A stretch of 64,000 nt of DNA, taken from positions 3,844,001-3,908,000 of the forward strand of contig NZ_LT607751.1 of the NCBI RefSeq assembly GCF_900090305.1. Direction: 5' to 3'. Shown in pieces: positions 15,619 to 24,344 of the stretch. This DNA comes from Micromonospora siamensis (GTDB lineage: Bacteria > Actinomycetota > Actinomycetes > Mycobacteriales > Micromonosporaceae). A program made the translations under genes and the position numbers. The first letter of the stretch is position 1; each line of letters opens with the position of its first letter. Under the pieces are notes generated by a model. That model was not told the DNA's origin. It saw only the letters and a program-made list of their open reading frames with translations, and searched no databases.

Positions 15619-17052
15619 GTGGAGATCCAGATCAGCCTGGCGGGTCGGGGTGACCGGGCGGCGCGGATCTACCGGCACCTGCTCGAGGCGATCCTCGACG
15701 GACGACTGCGGCCCGGGGAGCGGCTCCCGCCGACCCGTGAGCTGGCGGCGCGGCTGGCGGTCTCGCGCAACACCGTCGCCGCCGCGTACGACCGGCTGAC
15801 CGCCGACGGATTCCTGGCCGGACGGGTCGGGGCCGGCACCTTCGTGGCCAACGCGCCGGTCGGACCGACGCCGGGGCGCCGGGCGCCGGCCGGGCGGGGC
15901 GTGCTGCCACGCGGACACTGGCGCTCCCTGCCCGGCGCGAGCACCCCCACCCCGCCCGGGCGGTACGACTTCACCGTCGGTACGCCCGACCCCCGGCTCT
16001 TCCCGCTCGACACCTGGCGGCGGCTGGTGGCGAACCAGTTGCGCATCGGCGCGATGGCCGGCGGCTACGGCGACCCGGCCGGCCACGCCGGGTTCCGCGA
16101 AGCCGTCGCGCGGTACGCCGGGGTGGCCCGCTCGGTGCGGGCCCGGGCCGACGACGTGCTGGCCACCACGGGGGCACAGCAGGCGCTGGACCTGGTCGGC
16201 CGGGTGCTGATCGAACCGGGTGACTGCGTGGCGGTCGAGGATCCCGGCTACCCGCCGGCCCGGGCGCTGTTCCGGTCCATGGGCGCGGTGGTGGCCGGTG
16301 TGCCGGTGGACGACGAGGGGCTGGTGGTGGACCTGCTGCCCACCTCGGCCCGACTGATCCACACCACGCCGTCGCACCAGTTCCCGCTGGGCACCCCGAT
16401 GTCCCTGCGCCGACGGGCGGCGCTGCTCGACTGGGCGCAGCGGCACGGTGCGGTGGTGGTCGAGGACGACTACGACAGCGAGTTCCGCTTCTCCGACCGC
16501 CCGCTGGAGCCGTTGCAGAGCCTGGACCGCGGTGGCCGCGTGGTCTACGTCGGGTCGTTCTCCAAGACGATGCTGCCGATGCTGCGGCTGGGTTTCCTAG
16601 TGGCGCCGGAGTCACTGCGGCCGGCCCTGCTGGCCGCGAAGCGGCTCACCGACTGGCACGGTGACCTCACCACCCAGGGCGCGATGGCGCAGTTCATGGC
16701 CGAAGGGCTGCTGGCCCGGCACATCCGGCGGGCCAGCCGGGAGTACGCCGCCCGGCACGAGGAGATCGCCGCCCGGCTGGACCGGGACTTCGCCGACTGG
16801 CTGGTCCGCGTGCCGTCGGCCGCCGGCCTGCACCTGGCCGCCCGGCTCGCGCCGGGCGCGGACGTCGACGTGGCGGCGGTACCGGCGGCGGCCCGCTCGC
16901 GTGGCGTCACCGTCGAAGACCTGGACCGCTACCGGGTGGACGCGGACGCGGCCGGCCTGGTGCTCGGGTACGGACGGATCGACCGGGCCCGGATCGGGCC
17001 GGGGCTGGACCGACTCGCCGCGGCGTTCCGGGCGACCGCCGACGCCGACTGA
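15619..17052 (+). CDS. MocR/PdxR-family regulator (GntR winged helix + aminotransferase domain)
   Basis: A 477-residue transcription factor. The N-terminal GntR winged helix (about 10-75) reads LEAILDGRLRPGERLPPTRELA and LAVSRNTVAAAYDRL. A linker leads to a fold-type I aminotransferase domain (about 110-475) with the PLP lysine in VYVGSFSKTMLPMLRLGF and the upstream aspartate in VVEDDYDSEFRF. Such proteins sense PLP or an amino compound and control pyridoxine, GABA or taurine genes in known cases. GTG 15619 is nearly leaderless. It diverges from the DsbA-like gene. Its stop codon lies in a 13-bp hairpin with the scar behind it. Confidence 0.9.
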   Translation: MEIQISLAGRGDRAARIYRHLLEAILDGRLRPGERLPPTRELAARLAVSRNTVAAAYDRLTADGFLAGRVGAGTFVANAPVGPTPGRRAPAGRGVLPRGHWRSLPGASTPTPPGRYDFTVGTPDPRLFPLDTWRRLVANQLRIGAMAGGYGDPAGHAGFREAVARYAGVARSVRARADDVLATTGAQQALDLVGRVLIEPGDCVAVEDPGYPPARALFRSMGAVVAGVPVDDEGLVVDLLPTSARLIHTTPSHQFPLGTPMSLRRRAALLDWAQRHGAVVVEDDYDSEFRFSDRPLEPLQSLDRGGRVVYVGSFSKTMLPMLRLGFLVAPESLRPALLAAKRLTDWHGDLTTQGAMAQFMAEGLLARHIRRASREYAARHEEIAARLDRDFADWLVRVPSAAGLHLAARLAPGADVDVAAVPAAARSRGVTVEDLDRYRVDADAAGLVLGYGRIDRARIGPGLDRLAAAFRATADAD

Positions 17053-17078
17053 ACGACCCCCCGGCTCAGTCGGCGTCG
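17040..17078. terminator. Hairpin spanning the MocR stop codon
   Basis: A perfect 13-bp inverted repeat, CGACGCCGACTGA (17040-17052) against TCAGTCGGCGTCG (17066-17078), with a 13-nt loop. The TGA of MocR is the last triplet of the left arm and the stop of the phosphotransferase relic mirrors it on the other strand. There is no T-run, so a GC-type terminator is inferred. Confidence 0.5.
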
Positions 17079-17173
17079 CTGGGTTCCGCGACGATCGCCC
17101 GCAACCGGGCCCGACCCCCGGCGACGAAGGCCGGGTAGGGGTAGGCGTGGCGGGTCAGGGCCGGCAGGTCCCA
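17066..17173 (-). pseudogene. Decayed 3' end of an aminoglycoside phosphotransferase-like gene
   Basis: The minus strand reads YPAFVAGGRARLRAIVAE followed by PSDAD and a stop, which matches the tail of the intact phosphotransferase at 17898-18806 (YPEFVAECRARLRAILAD, then SADH). Further in, the match resumes at the segment before residue 267 of the parent, so about 93 bp (31 codons) present in the parent at 17969-18061 are absent here; they lie between two copies of GGTAGG. Nothing upstream of this tail remains. It abuts the membrane protein fragment at 17183. Confidence 0.75.
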
Positions 17174-17177
17174 GGTC

Positions 17178-17408
17178 GTGAACGCCGGGCTGCTCTACCT
17201 GGTCCATCTGCCCGGCGTGCTGGGCCTCGGCGACGGAACGTACGTCGCGGCGACCGGCCTGACGCCCCGGGTGATGGTGGGCCGGTGGCTGGCGGTCAGC
17301 GCCGGGCTGTTCGCGCTCAGCGCCGTCGGGTACGCGCTGCGCCGGGCCCGGCACCGGGGCGGAGGTCCCGCGACCGGAAGCCGGAAGGACCTGCCGCGAC
17401 GCCGGTGA
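17178..17408 (+). pseudogene. Fragment copy of the small membrane protein gene
   Basis: An open frame of 76 codons whose first two thirds copy the C-terminal third of the small membrane protein at 14380-14877; 119 bp (17208-17326) are identical and the alignment covers 17183-17344 without gaps. The copy lacks the first two membrane helices, and its end (RHRGGGPATGSRKDLPRRR) is new sequence. No ribosome site is seen at the first GTG. It is probably a dead duplicate, though the exact identity suggests recent copying or gene conversion. Confidence 0.7.
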
Positions 17409-17447
17409 CGGGTGTCTGCTGGGTGGGAGCGACAGGGGGTGACCGGG

Positions 17448-17867
17448 ATGAGCCAGACACAGGGCGTGACGACGATGGACGTCAGGTTCGTGGCGGGCGA
17501 GGCGTACGAGGTCACGGTGCGGGGGCACCGGGTGACCGTGGACCAGCCGGTCGGAGACGGTGGCGCGGACCAGGCGCCCACGCCGACGGAGCTCTTCGTC
17601 GCGTCGCTGGCCACCTGTGTGGCGTTCTACGCCGGCCGGTACCTCGACCGGCACGGGCTGAGCCGGGAGGGCCTCGGCGTCACGGCATCCTCCCGGATGG
17701 CCGCGGATCCGCCGGCCCGGGTGGCGGAGGTCCACCTGGCGGTGCGGGTGCCGCCGGACTTCCCCGAGTCGCGGCGGTCGGCCCTGCTGGCGGTGGTCTC
17801 CCACTGCACGGTGCACAACAGCCTGGCCGCGCCGCCCGACGTGGTGATCGACGTGGCACGGCCCTGA
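17448..17867 (+). CDS. OsmC-family peroxidase-like protein
   Basis: A 139-residue OsmC/Ohr-fold protein. The two reactive cysteines of the family are present: Cys57 in LFVASLATCVAFYAGRYL and Cys120 in VVSHCTVHNSL. These reduce organic hydroperoxides in known members. The ATG at 17448 has GGGGGTG about 7 nt upstream; the GTG at 17412 would add 12 unlikely residues. The stop is 30 bp from the convergent phosphotransferase stop. It probably belongs to thiol/oxidative stress defence like the DsbA-like gene nearby, but it is separated from that gene by the scar region. Confidence 0.85.
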   Translation: MSQTQGVTTMDVRFVAGEAYEVTVRGHRVTVDQPVGDGGADQAPTPTELFVASLATCVAFYAGRYLDRHGLSREGLGVTASSRMAADPPARVAEVHLAVRVPPDFPESRRSALLAVVSHCTVHNSLAAPPDVVIDVARP

Positions 17868-17897
17868 CCGGTCACCGGCTTCCGGCCCGCCAGCGGC

Positions 17898-18806
17898 TCA
17901 GTGGTCGGCGGAGTCGGCGAGGATCGCCCGCAGCCGCGCCCGGCATTCGGCGACGAACTCCGGGTAGGTGTGCCAGTAGTAGGAGACGCCGCTGACCCCG
18001 ACCGCGATCGCCCAGGCCCGGGCCCGCGCCCAGGTCGCGTCGTCGACCTTCAGGGCGTCGCGGTAGGCGTGGCGGGCCGGGGCCGGCAGGTCCCACACGG
18101 CGGCGTGTTCGGCGTCCGGAAGGCCGATCGAGAGGGCACCGAAGTCGATGACGGCGCACAATCTGCCGTCGCGTACCAGCAGGTTGGCCGGTCGCAGGTC
18201 GCCGTGCAGCCAGACGTGCGGGCCGGCGGGCTCGGGCAGCGCCAGCGCGGCTCGCCAGAGCCGGTGCAGGGCGTCGACGTCGAGTTCCCCGCCGACGGTG
18301 GCGCGGCAGTCCTCGAGACACCGGCTGATCCACTCGTCGCAGTCCCGCAGGCTGCCCCCGCGGTACCAGCTCAGGTCGCCCTGGCGGGTGGCCCCCATCA
18401 GGTCGATGTCGTGCAGTTCCCGCACGAAGGCCGCGAGGTCCGTGCCGAAGGCGGCCCAGTCCCCGACCGCGTCGGACCGGACCTCGCCGCCGTCGATCCA
18501 CCGGTAGACCGACCAGGGCAGGGGGAACGCGGCGGTCGGTGTGCCGGCGTGCCGCGGTGCCGGCACGGGGCAGGTCAGCAGGGGGGCCAGTCGGGGCAGC
18601 CACTCCTGCTCCTTGCGTAGGGAGCCCGCCTTCTCGGCGGTACGCGGAAGCCGTACGAGCAGGTCGTCGCCGAGCCGGTACATGGTGTTGTCCGTGCCCG
18701 CTCCGGCAAACGACAGCGGGAGCCGCTGCCACTGCGGGCACTGCTCCCGCAGCACCGACCTGACGATCTCCTCGTCGACCGGGACCTCGTTCTCGTGCAG
18801 GCTCAC
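17898..18806 (-). CDS. Aminoglycoside phosphotransferase-family kinase
   Basis: A 302-residue small-molecule kinase of the APH/protein kinase-like fold. It has the N-lobe segment FAGAGTDNTMYRLGDDLLVRLPR, the catalytic loop HGDLRPANLL (His201, Asp203, Asn208) and the metal-binding DFG at 221-223. The family phosphorylates aminoglycosides, macrolides or cell metabolites such as homoserine; the substrate cannot be read from the sequence. The GTG at 18806 has AAGGAG 8 nt upstream. The gene sits just downstream of a multidrug MFS pump on the same strand (60 bp gap), which would fit resistance or detoxification. A damaged second copy of its 3' end lies at 17066-17173. Confidence 0.85.
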   Translation of the reverse strand: MSLHENEVPVDEEIVRSVLREQCPQWQRLPLSFAGAGTDNTMYRLGDDLLVRLPRTAEKAGSLRKEQEWLPRLAPLLTCPVPAPRHAGTPTAAFPLPWSVYRWIDGGEVRSDAVGDWAAFGTDLAAFVRELHDIDLMGATRQGDLSWYRGGSLRDCDEWISRCLEDCRATVGGELDVDALHRLWRAALALPEPAGPHVWLHGDLRPANLLVRDGRLCAVIDFGALSIGLPDAEHAAVWDLPAPARHAYRDALKVDDATWARARAWAIAVGVSGVSYYWHTYPEFVAECRARLRAILADSADH

Positions 18807-18866
18807 GCGGGTGCTCCTTGGCTGGTGCCGGGCCGGCGGGGCGGGTGCCCGCCGGCCCGGCGAGGC

Positions 18867-20453
18867 TCAGTGGATGGCGACCGGCACCGGCGGCTGCTGC
18901 CCGCCCGGCTCGCCGTCGAGCAGGTGCGACGGCTCGCTGCGCCGAGGCAGGAACGCCGCCGGGATGAAGGTGAGCAGCACCAGTGCGAAGCCGACCCAGA
19001 AGGTGGTGGCGAAGGAGTTCGCCGCGAAGTCCAGGCCCCGCTCGATCAGCGACGGCGGCACCGGGAACTGCTGGGCCAGCTCGGGCCGCTGCTGCACGCC
19101 GATGGCCAACGCTGCCTCGGTGACCGGGTTGCCGCTCGGGTCGGTCGCCCCGGGGATCGGCTGGGAGCCGTTGAGCTCGTTGGTGAGGATCACCGACATC
19201 ACCGCGGCTCCGATGGAACCGCCGATCTGCTGGAGGATGTTGACCAGCGTGGAGCCGCGGGCCACCTCCTGGGCCTGCAGCGTCTTCAGCGCCGACGTCA
19301 TGATCGGCATCATCGTGCCGCCCATACCGAGCCCCATCACGAACAGCGCCCCGCAGAGCAGCCAGTACGAGGTGTCCGGGTCGACCTGGGTGAAGGCGAA
19401 GAAGCCGGCGGCGATGAGCACCAGGGCGAACGGCACCGTCCGGCCGACCGGGACCCGGTCGGCGAGCATGCCGGCGATCGGCATGGTGACCATCGCGCCG
19501 ATGCCCTGCGGCGCCATCAGCAGGCCGGCGGTCAGCGTCGTCTCGCCCCGGATCTGCAGGAAGTAGCTCGGGAAGAGCAGCCCGGCGCCCATGAACGCGA
19601 TGATGAACACGAACATGGTGACCGAGGCGATGGTGAGGCTGCGGTTGCGGAACAACCGCAGGTCGAGCAGCGGGTGCCGGGGCTTGAACGAGTAGGCGAC
19701 GAAGCCGATCAGCAGCGCGGCGCCGACCAGCATCGGCAGCCACACCTCGGGGTCGGTGACGGTGCCCGCCTCGGGCAGCGACGAGACGCCGTAGAGGAAC
19801 AACGCCAGGCCCGGGGAGAGCATCAGCATGCCGAGGAAGTCGAACGACTCCGACGGCTCCGGGGCGTCCCTGGGCAGCGCCAGCGCCGCGTAGACGAGGG
19901 CGACGGCGCCGACCGGGATGTTGATCAGGAAGATCCAGTGCCAGCTCGCCGTGTCGATCAGCCAGCCGCCGAGGATCGGGCCGCCGATCGGGCCGAGCAG
20001 CATGGGGATGCCGAGCACCGCCATCAGCCGGCCGATCCGGGCCGGGCCGGCGGCCCGGGTCATGATGGTCATGCCGAGCGGCATCAGCATGCCGCCGCCG
20101 AGGCCCTGCAGCACGCGGTAGCCGATCAGCTCCCCGATCGTGTCGGCGGTGGCGCACAGCCCGGAGCCGATGGTGAACAGCGCCAGCGCGACCATGTAGA
20201 GCCGCTTGGTGCCGAACCGGTCCGCGGCCCAGCCGCTGAGCGGGATCACCGTGGCCAGGGCCAGCGTGTAGGCCGTCATCGTCCAGGCGACCCGGGCGTA
20301 CGACGCGTCGAACTCGGTCTGGAACGTCGGCAGCGCCACGCTGACCACGGTCACGTCGAGGATCGACATGATCGCGCCGAGCACCACGACACCGGCGATC
20401 TTGAGCACCGCGGCATCGAGCTTGTCGGATGTCCCGATGGGTTGTGAGGTCAC
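18867..20453 (-). CDS. DHA2-family (14-helix) MFS efflux transporter
   Basis: A 528-residue inner-membrane drug:H+ antiporter. It shows the MFS motif A loop GWAADRFGTKRLYM, the motif C-type helix IPMLLGPIGGPILGGWLID, and the N-terminal LDVTVVSVALPTFQ typical of EmrB/QacA proteins; a long extracytoplasmic loop occurs before the last helix. The GTG at 20453 follows AGGAGA at 8 nt; an upstream extension of about 79 arginine-rich residues is unlikely. The phosphotransferase follows at 60 bp on the same strand. An unidentified regulator may bind the palindrome at 20520-20534. Confidence 0.9.
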   Translation of the reverse strand: MTSQPIGTSDKLDAAVLKIAGVVVLGAIMSILDVTVVSVALPTFQTEFDASYARVAWTMTAYTLALATVIPLSGWAADRFGTKRLYMVALALFTIGSGLCATADTIGELIGYRVLQGLGGGMLMPLGMTIMTRAAGPARIGRLMAVLGIPMLLGPIGGPILGGWLIDTASWHWIFLINIPVGAVALVYAALALPRDAPEPSESFDFLGMLMLSPGLALFLYGVSSLPEAGTVTDPEVWLPMLVGAALLIGFVAYSFKPRHPLLDLRLFRNRSLTIASVTMFVFIIAFMGAGLLFPSYFLQIRGETTLTAGLLMAPQGIGAMVTMPIAGMLADRVPVGRTVPFALVLIAAGFFAFTQVDPDTSYWLLCGALFVMGLGMGGTMMPIMTSALKTLQAQEVARGSTLVNILQQIGGSIGAAVMSVILTNELNGSQPIPGATDPSGNPVTEAALAIGVQQRPELAQQFPVPPSLIERGLDFAANSFATTFWVGFALVLLTFIPAAFLPRRSEPSHLLDGEPGGQQPPVPVAIH

Positions 20454-20519
20454 GGAAACGGTCTCCTGGGTTCGGTCCGGTCGCCGGCGGTGGCGGCAGC
20501 ACGCCGACGGGGGTGGGCG

Positions 20520-20534
20520 GTCACGCCTCGTGAC
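20520..20534. promoter_or_regulatory. Palindrome upstream of the MFS gene
   Basis: GTCACG-CCT-CGTGAC, a perfect 6-bp inverted repeat with a 3-bp centre, 67 bp before the start of the MFS transporter. The size and position fit an operator for a TetR- or MarR-type repressor, but no such gene is adjacent. The rest of the 268-bp gap 20454-20721 holds nothing else I can name. Confidence 0.4.
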
Positions 20535-20721
20535 CGACGTCCGCAGGCAGACTAACGACCACGACCGACACCCGACGTCCGAATTCCGGTTCCGTCGTCG
20601 TGTGGGCGGCCCCACCGGGCGGCAGGCCGCCGGGATTGTCCCGTCACACCCCGTTCGGCGCGGGCCGATGTGTCGGAGCGCACACTCCACACTGCACCAC
20701 CGTCACCGCCCGACCGGCCGG

Positions 20722-22215
20722 TCAGCCCGGCGGCTGTCCCTGCACCGCGGCCAGGTCGTGCACCACGTCCCGGGTCGCCGGATAGAGCGTCCCGTACCCG
20801 GCGAACAGCCGGTCGTACAGCTCGGCGCGACTGCGGTCCGGGGTGACCGTGCGGGCCACCCGGGACCAGTCGGTGTCCGGCGGGACCAGGCCGGTGCCGA
20901 TCGCGGCCAGCAGGGCGTCGCCGTAGCTCGCGCCGATGGTCTCGGCCGGCAGATGCTGTTCCCGCCCGGTGATGTCGCTGACCACCTGGGTCCAGAGCCC
21001 GGCCCGGGCGCCCCCGCCGACGGCGACGATCCGCCCCGCCGGGCCGCCGGCACTGTCGAGCAGGTCGACGATCTGCCGGATGCCGTAGCCGATTCCCTCG
21101 TACACCGCGCGGAACAGGTGACCCCGGCCGTGCCGCAGGCTCAACCCGGCGATGACGCCCCGCGCCGCCGGGTCGAAGATCGGGGTACGTTCCCCCGCGA
21201 AGTACGGCAGCAGGAGCAGCCCGTCGGCGCCCGGTGGGACGGCCTCCGCCTCGGCGAGCAGCTGCTCGTACGGCACTCCCCCGGTGAGCCGCTGCACCCA
21301 CTCGGTCAGCAGGCCGGAGGTGGACATCCCGGCGGCCAGCGTGTACGAGCCGGGTTCCACGCCCGCGGTGGTCCAGAGCAGCGGGTGGGTACGCGGTGCC
21401 GACAGCACCTGGACGAAGAACATCGTCGAGCCGTACATCAGCATCAGGTCGCCGGGCCGGCGCACGCCGGCGCTGAACGCCTCGGCCCAGGCGTCGACGG
21501 TGCCGGCGCAGACCGGCGTGCCGGCCGGCAGCCCGGTCCGGGCGGCGGCGTCCCCGGTGACCGTCCCGGCCACCTGCCCCGGCCAGAGCAGCTCGGGAAA
21601 GCGCAGCCCGGGGGCGACGTCGGCGGCCCACTCGGGGTGCCAGCGCCGGGCGGACACGTCGTAGAGCGGGTCGCACTGGCTGGCGGTGTGCTGGTCCAGC
21701 ACGTACTCGCCGGTGAGTCGGGCCACCACGAAGGAGCTGGAGTTGTACCAGCGGGTGGCCCGCTGCCACACCTGCGGCTCGTGACGCCGGACCCAGAGCA
21801 GCTTCGGCCCGACCGCCTGCGACGACAGGGCCGAGCCACCCCGGGCGACGATCTCGTCGGCGCCGTACCGCCGGGTCAGCTCGTCGATCTCGGCGGTGGC
21901 CCGCATGTCGATGCCGTACAGGATGGCCGGGCGCAGCGGCCGGACCTGGTCGTCGCAGAGGAGCAGGCACGGGCCGACACCGCTGACGCAGACCCCGGCG
22001 ATCCGGCCGCCGGCCGCGGCGGCGGTCAGTTCCCGGCTGATCGCCACCACGTCGGCCCACCAGACCGCGTCGGCGTCCACCTCCGCCCAGCCGGGACGCG
22101 GGTAGGACACGCCGTGGGCGCGGGTGGCCGTGGCCACGATGGTGCCGTCCGGGCGGGCCAGCACCCCCTTGCTGCTGGCAGTGCCGAGGTCGATGCCGAT
22201 CAGGTAGTCGCTCAC
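20722..22215 (-). CDS. FGGY-family carbohydrate kinase (xylulokinase-like)
   Basis: Last gene of the LacI-controlled operon. The 497-residue kinase has the phosphate-1 motif IGIDLGTASSKGVL near the N-terminus, the FGGY region with YNSSSFVVARLTGEYVLDQHTAS, and the adenosine motif AVGGGARAGLWTQVVSDITG near residue 400. The family phosphorylates ketoses and polyols (xylulose, ribulose, glycerol, erythritol, erythrulose). Which one is meant is unclear; a kinase acting on the ketose made by the neighbouring dehydrogenase is the simplest reading. The GTG at 22215 is 12 bp after the dehydrogenase stop. xylB is only an approximate label, so no symbol is given. Confidence 0.88.
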   Translation of the reverse strand: MSDYLIGIDLGTASSKGVLARPDGTIVATATRAHGVSYPRPGWAEVDADAVWWADVVAISRELTAAAAGGRIAGVCVSGVGPCLLLCDDQVRPLRPAILYGIDMRATAEIDELTRRYGADEIVARGGSALSSQAVGPKLLWVRRHEPQVWQRATRWYNSSSFVVARLTGEYVLDQHTASQCDPLYDVSARRWHPEWAADVAPGLRFPELLWPGQVAGTVTGDAAARTGLPAGTPVCAGTVDAWAEAFSAGVRRPGDLMLMYGSTMFFVQVLSAPRTHPLLWTTAGVEPGSYTLAAGMSTSGLLTEWVQRLTGGVPYEQLLAEAEAVPPGADGLLLLPYFAGERTPIFDPAARGVIAGLSLRHGRGHLFRAVYEGIGYGIRQIVDLLDSAGGPAGRIVAVGGGARAGLWTQVVSDITGREQHLPAETIGASYGDALLAAIGTGLVPPDTDWSRVARTVTPDRSRAELYDRLFAGYGTLYPATRDVVHDLAAVQGQPPG

Positions 22216-22227
22216 GCCGTCGCCGTC

Positions 22228-23304
22228 CTATCCGGGGATCAGGGAGACCTTGACCGACCGGGAGCCGTCACCGACCAGGTCGAGGCCCTGCTGGAAGTCG
22301 GCCAGCGGGAGCTGGTGGGTGCAGATCCGGTCCATCGGCAGGACGCCGGACTCCAGCATCCGGATCGCCGCCGGCCAGCAGTGCGGGCCGAGGTGGGCGC
22401 CGCGGACGTCGAGTTCCTTGTCGTCGCTGATGATGCTCCAGTCGACGGTGACGTCGGAGCCGAAGACGCCGTACTCCACGTAGGTGCCGAGCTTGCGGAG
22501 CAGGTTGAGGCCCTGGCCGACGGCGGCCGGGTGGCCGCTGCCCTCCAGGTAGACGTCCGCGCCGTACCCGTCGGTCAGCCCGCGCACCACCTCCAGCGGG
22601 TCCTGCCGGGAGATGTTGACGGTGACGTCGGCGCCGCAGGCGGCGGCCAGGTCGAGGCGGTCGTCGGAGACGTCCAACGCCACCACGTGCGCCGGGGACT
22701 TCGCCCGCGCCCCGGCGACCATGCCCAGCCCGATCGGCCCGCAGCCGGCGACGACCACCACGTCGTCGAAGGTGATCCCCCCGCGTTCCACGGCGTGCAG
22801 CGCGCAGGACAGCGGCTCGGCGAACGCGGCGTGCGCCGGCGGCAGGTCCCGGGAGACCCGGTGTACCAGGGCGGCGGCCGGGAAGACCATGTACGACGCC
22901 ATCGCGCCCGGGGTGCGGCGCTTGAAACCGTAGATGTCGTGCGGCCCGCACATCCAGTACTGGCCGCGCCGGCAGTACCGGCACTCCCAGCAGGGCACGA
23001 TCTGCTCGGAGACCACCCGGTCGCCGACCTCGACGCCCCACCGGGCGCGGGCGGCGTCGTCCAGGGCGACCACCTCGCCGACGAACTCGTGGCCGGGCAC
23101 CACCCCGGTCTCCGCCCACGCCGGCCGGGTGTCGTCGCCCCAGAACTTGCTCGCGCCGTGGTAGCACTTGAGGTCGCTGGCGCAGATGCCGACGGCCTCG
23201 ACCCGGACCAGCGCCTCCCCCGGCCCGGGCACCGGCACCGGCACGTGCTCCAGGCGGTAGTCCTCGGGTCCGTGACAGACCACGGCTCGCATCGTCTCGG
23301 GCAC
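22228..23304 (-). CDS. Zinc-dependent alcohol/polyol dehydrogenase (erythritol/L-threitol dehydrogenase-like)
   Basis: A 358-residue medium-chain dehydrogenase. Catalytic zinc ligands are Cys41 (GICASDLKCYHG) and His72-Glu73 (PGHEFVG); the structural zinc set is Cys105-108-111-119 (CWECRYCRRGQYWMC); the NAD site is VVAGCGPIGLG. The N-terminus MRAVVCHGPEDYRLE and HGASKFWG resemble the mycobacterial erythritol/L-threitol dehydrogenase group, from memory. The GTG at 23304 has GAGGAG at 5 nt; the ATG at 23340, overlapping the previous stop as ATGA, would add the low-complexity stretch TPTPPPP. With the kinase it would turn a polyol into a ketose phosphate. Confidence 0.85.
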   Translation of the reverse strand: MPETMRAVVCHGPEDYRLEHVPVPVPGPGEALVRVEAVGICASDLKCYHGASKFWGDDTRPAWAETGVVPGHEFVGEVVALDDAARARWGVEVGDRVVSEQIVPCWECRYCRRGQYWMCGPHDIYGFKRRTPGAMASYMVFPAAALVHRVSRDLPPAHAAFAEPLSCALHAVERGGITFDDVVVVAGCGPIGLGMVAGARAKSPAHVVALDVSDDRLDLAAACGADVTVNISRQDPLEVVRGLTDGYGADVYLEGSGHPAAVGQGLNLLRKLGTYVEYGVFGSDVTVDWSIISDDKELDVRGAHLGPHCWPAAIRMLESGVLPMDRICTHQLPLADFQQGLDLVGDGSRSVKVSLIPG

Positions 23305-23336
23305 GCCTGCTCCTCGGGGTGGGGGTGGGGTGGGGG

Positions 23337-24344
23337 TCATCCGGCGATCCCGTACCGCGCGTCGGCCTCGGCGAAGTGGCAGGCCACCCGGTGGCCGGCG
23401 GCCCGCTCGGTGAGTTCCGGCTCGACCTGCGCGCAGGTCGTCTCGGCCTTCGGGCAGCGGGTACGGAACCGGCAGCCCGACGGGGGCGACAGCGGGGACG
23501 GCACCTCGCCGCCGAGGACGATCTCCTCGGGGCGGTCGTTGCGCCAGTCGTCGACGGCCGGCGCGGCGGACAGCAGCGCCTGGGTGTACGGGTGGGCCGG
23601 GGCGCCGAACACCTCGTCGGTGCGGCCCTGCTCGACGAAGCGGCCGAGGTACATCACGGCGACGGTGTCCGCGACGTGGCGCACCACCCCCAGGTCGTGG
23701 GAGACGAAGACGTACGACACGCCCGTCTCGTCCTGCACCTCGCGCAGCAGGTTGAGGATCTGCGCCCGGATGGAGACGTCGAGCGCGGAGACCGCCTCGT
23801 CACAGACGATCACCTTGGGGCGTACGGCCAGCGCCCGGGCGATGCAGATGCGCTGCCGCTGGCCGCCGGAGAACTGGTGCGGTCGCAGGCCGCGCTGGCT
23901 GGTGCGCAGGCCGACCAGTTCGAGCAGCCGGTCGACCTCGGCGTCCCACCGCTCCCGGGGCACGATGCCGGGGTGGATCTGCCACGGCTCGCTGATCAGG
24001 TCCCGGACGCTCATCCACGGGTTGAGCGACGCGTACGGGTCCTGGAAGACCATCTGCACGTCGGGTCGCAGCCGGCGGCGGGTGGCCCGCGGCGCGGTGG
24101 CCAGGTCGACGTCGCCGAGGAGCACCTGCCCGCGGGCGGGCGGCAGCAGCCCGACGATGGTGCGGGCCAGGGTGGACTTGCCGCAGCCGGACTCGCCGAC
24201 GATGCCGACGGTGCTGGCGGCCGGCACGGTCAGGTCGACGCCGGCCACCGCCCGGACCCGCCGGCCGCCGGAGAAGAGCCCGCCGGCGAGCCGGTAGTCG
24301 ACGTGCAGGTCCCGCAGCCGCAGGACCGGGGTCGGTTCAGACAT
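23337..24344 (-). CDS. Oligopeptide/dipeptide-type ABC transporter ATPase (DppF-like)
   Basis: A 335-residue cytoplasmic ATPase of the family-5 transporter. Walker A is GESGCGKST, the signature is FSGGQRQRI, Walker B is VIVCDEAVSALD, and the H-loop is VSHDLG. The C-terminal peptide-transporter extension has the cysteine pattern SGCRFRTRCPKAETTC, which in relatives can hold a 4Fe-4S cluster. Its ATG lies 8 nt inside the end of the DppD-like gene. Although such ATPases are named for peptides, many family-5 systems import sugars or glycosides, as this operon suggests. Confidence 0.9.
   Translation of the reverse strand: MSEPTPVLRLRDLHVDYRLAGGLFSGGRRVRAVAGVDLTVPAASTVGIVGESGCGKSTLARTIVGLLPPARGQVLLGDVDLATAPRATRRRLRPDVQMVFQDPYASLNPWMSVRDLISEPWQIHPGIVPRERWDAEVDRLLELVGLRTSQRGLRPHQFSGGQRQRICIARALAVRPKVIVCDEAVSALDVSIRAQILNLLREVQDETGVSYVFVSHDLGVVRHVADTVAVMYLGRFVEQGRTDEVFGAPAHPYTQALLSAAPAVDDWRNDRPEEIVLGGEVPSPLSPPSGCRFRTRCPKAETTCAQVEPELTERAAGHRVACHFAEADARYGIAG

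Noticed and set aside
17178..17408. The 76-codon frame as a functional small membrane protein
   Set aside because: It copies only the C-terminal third of the 14380 gene, has no ribosome site and a foreign tail; listed as a pseudogene.
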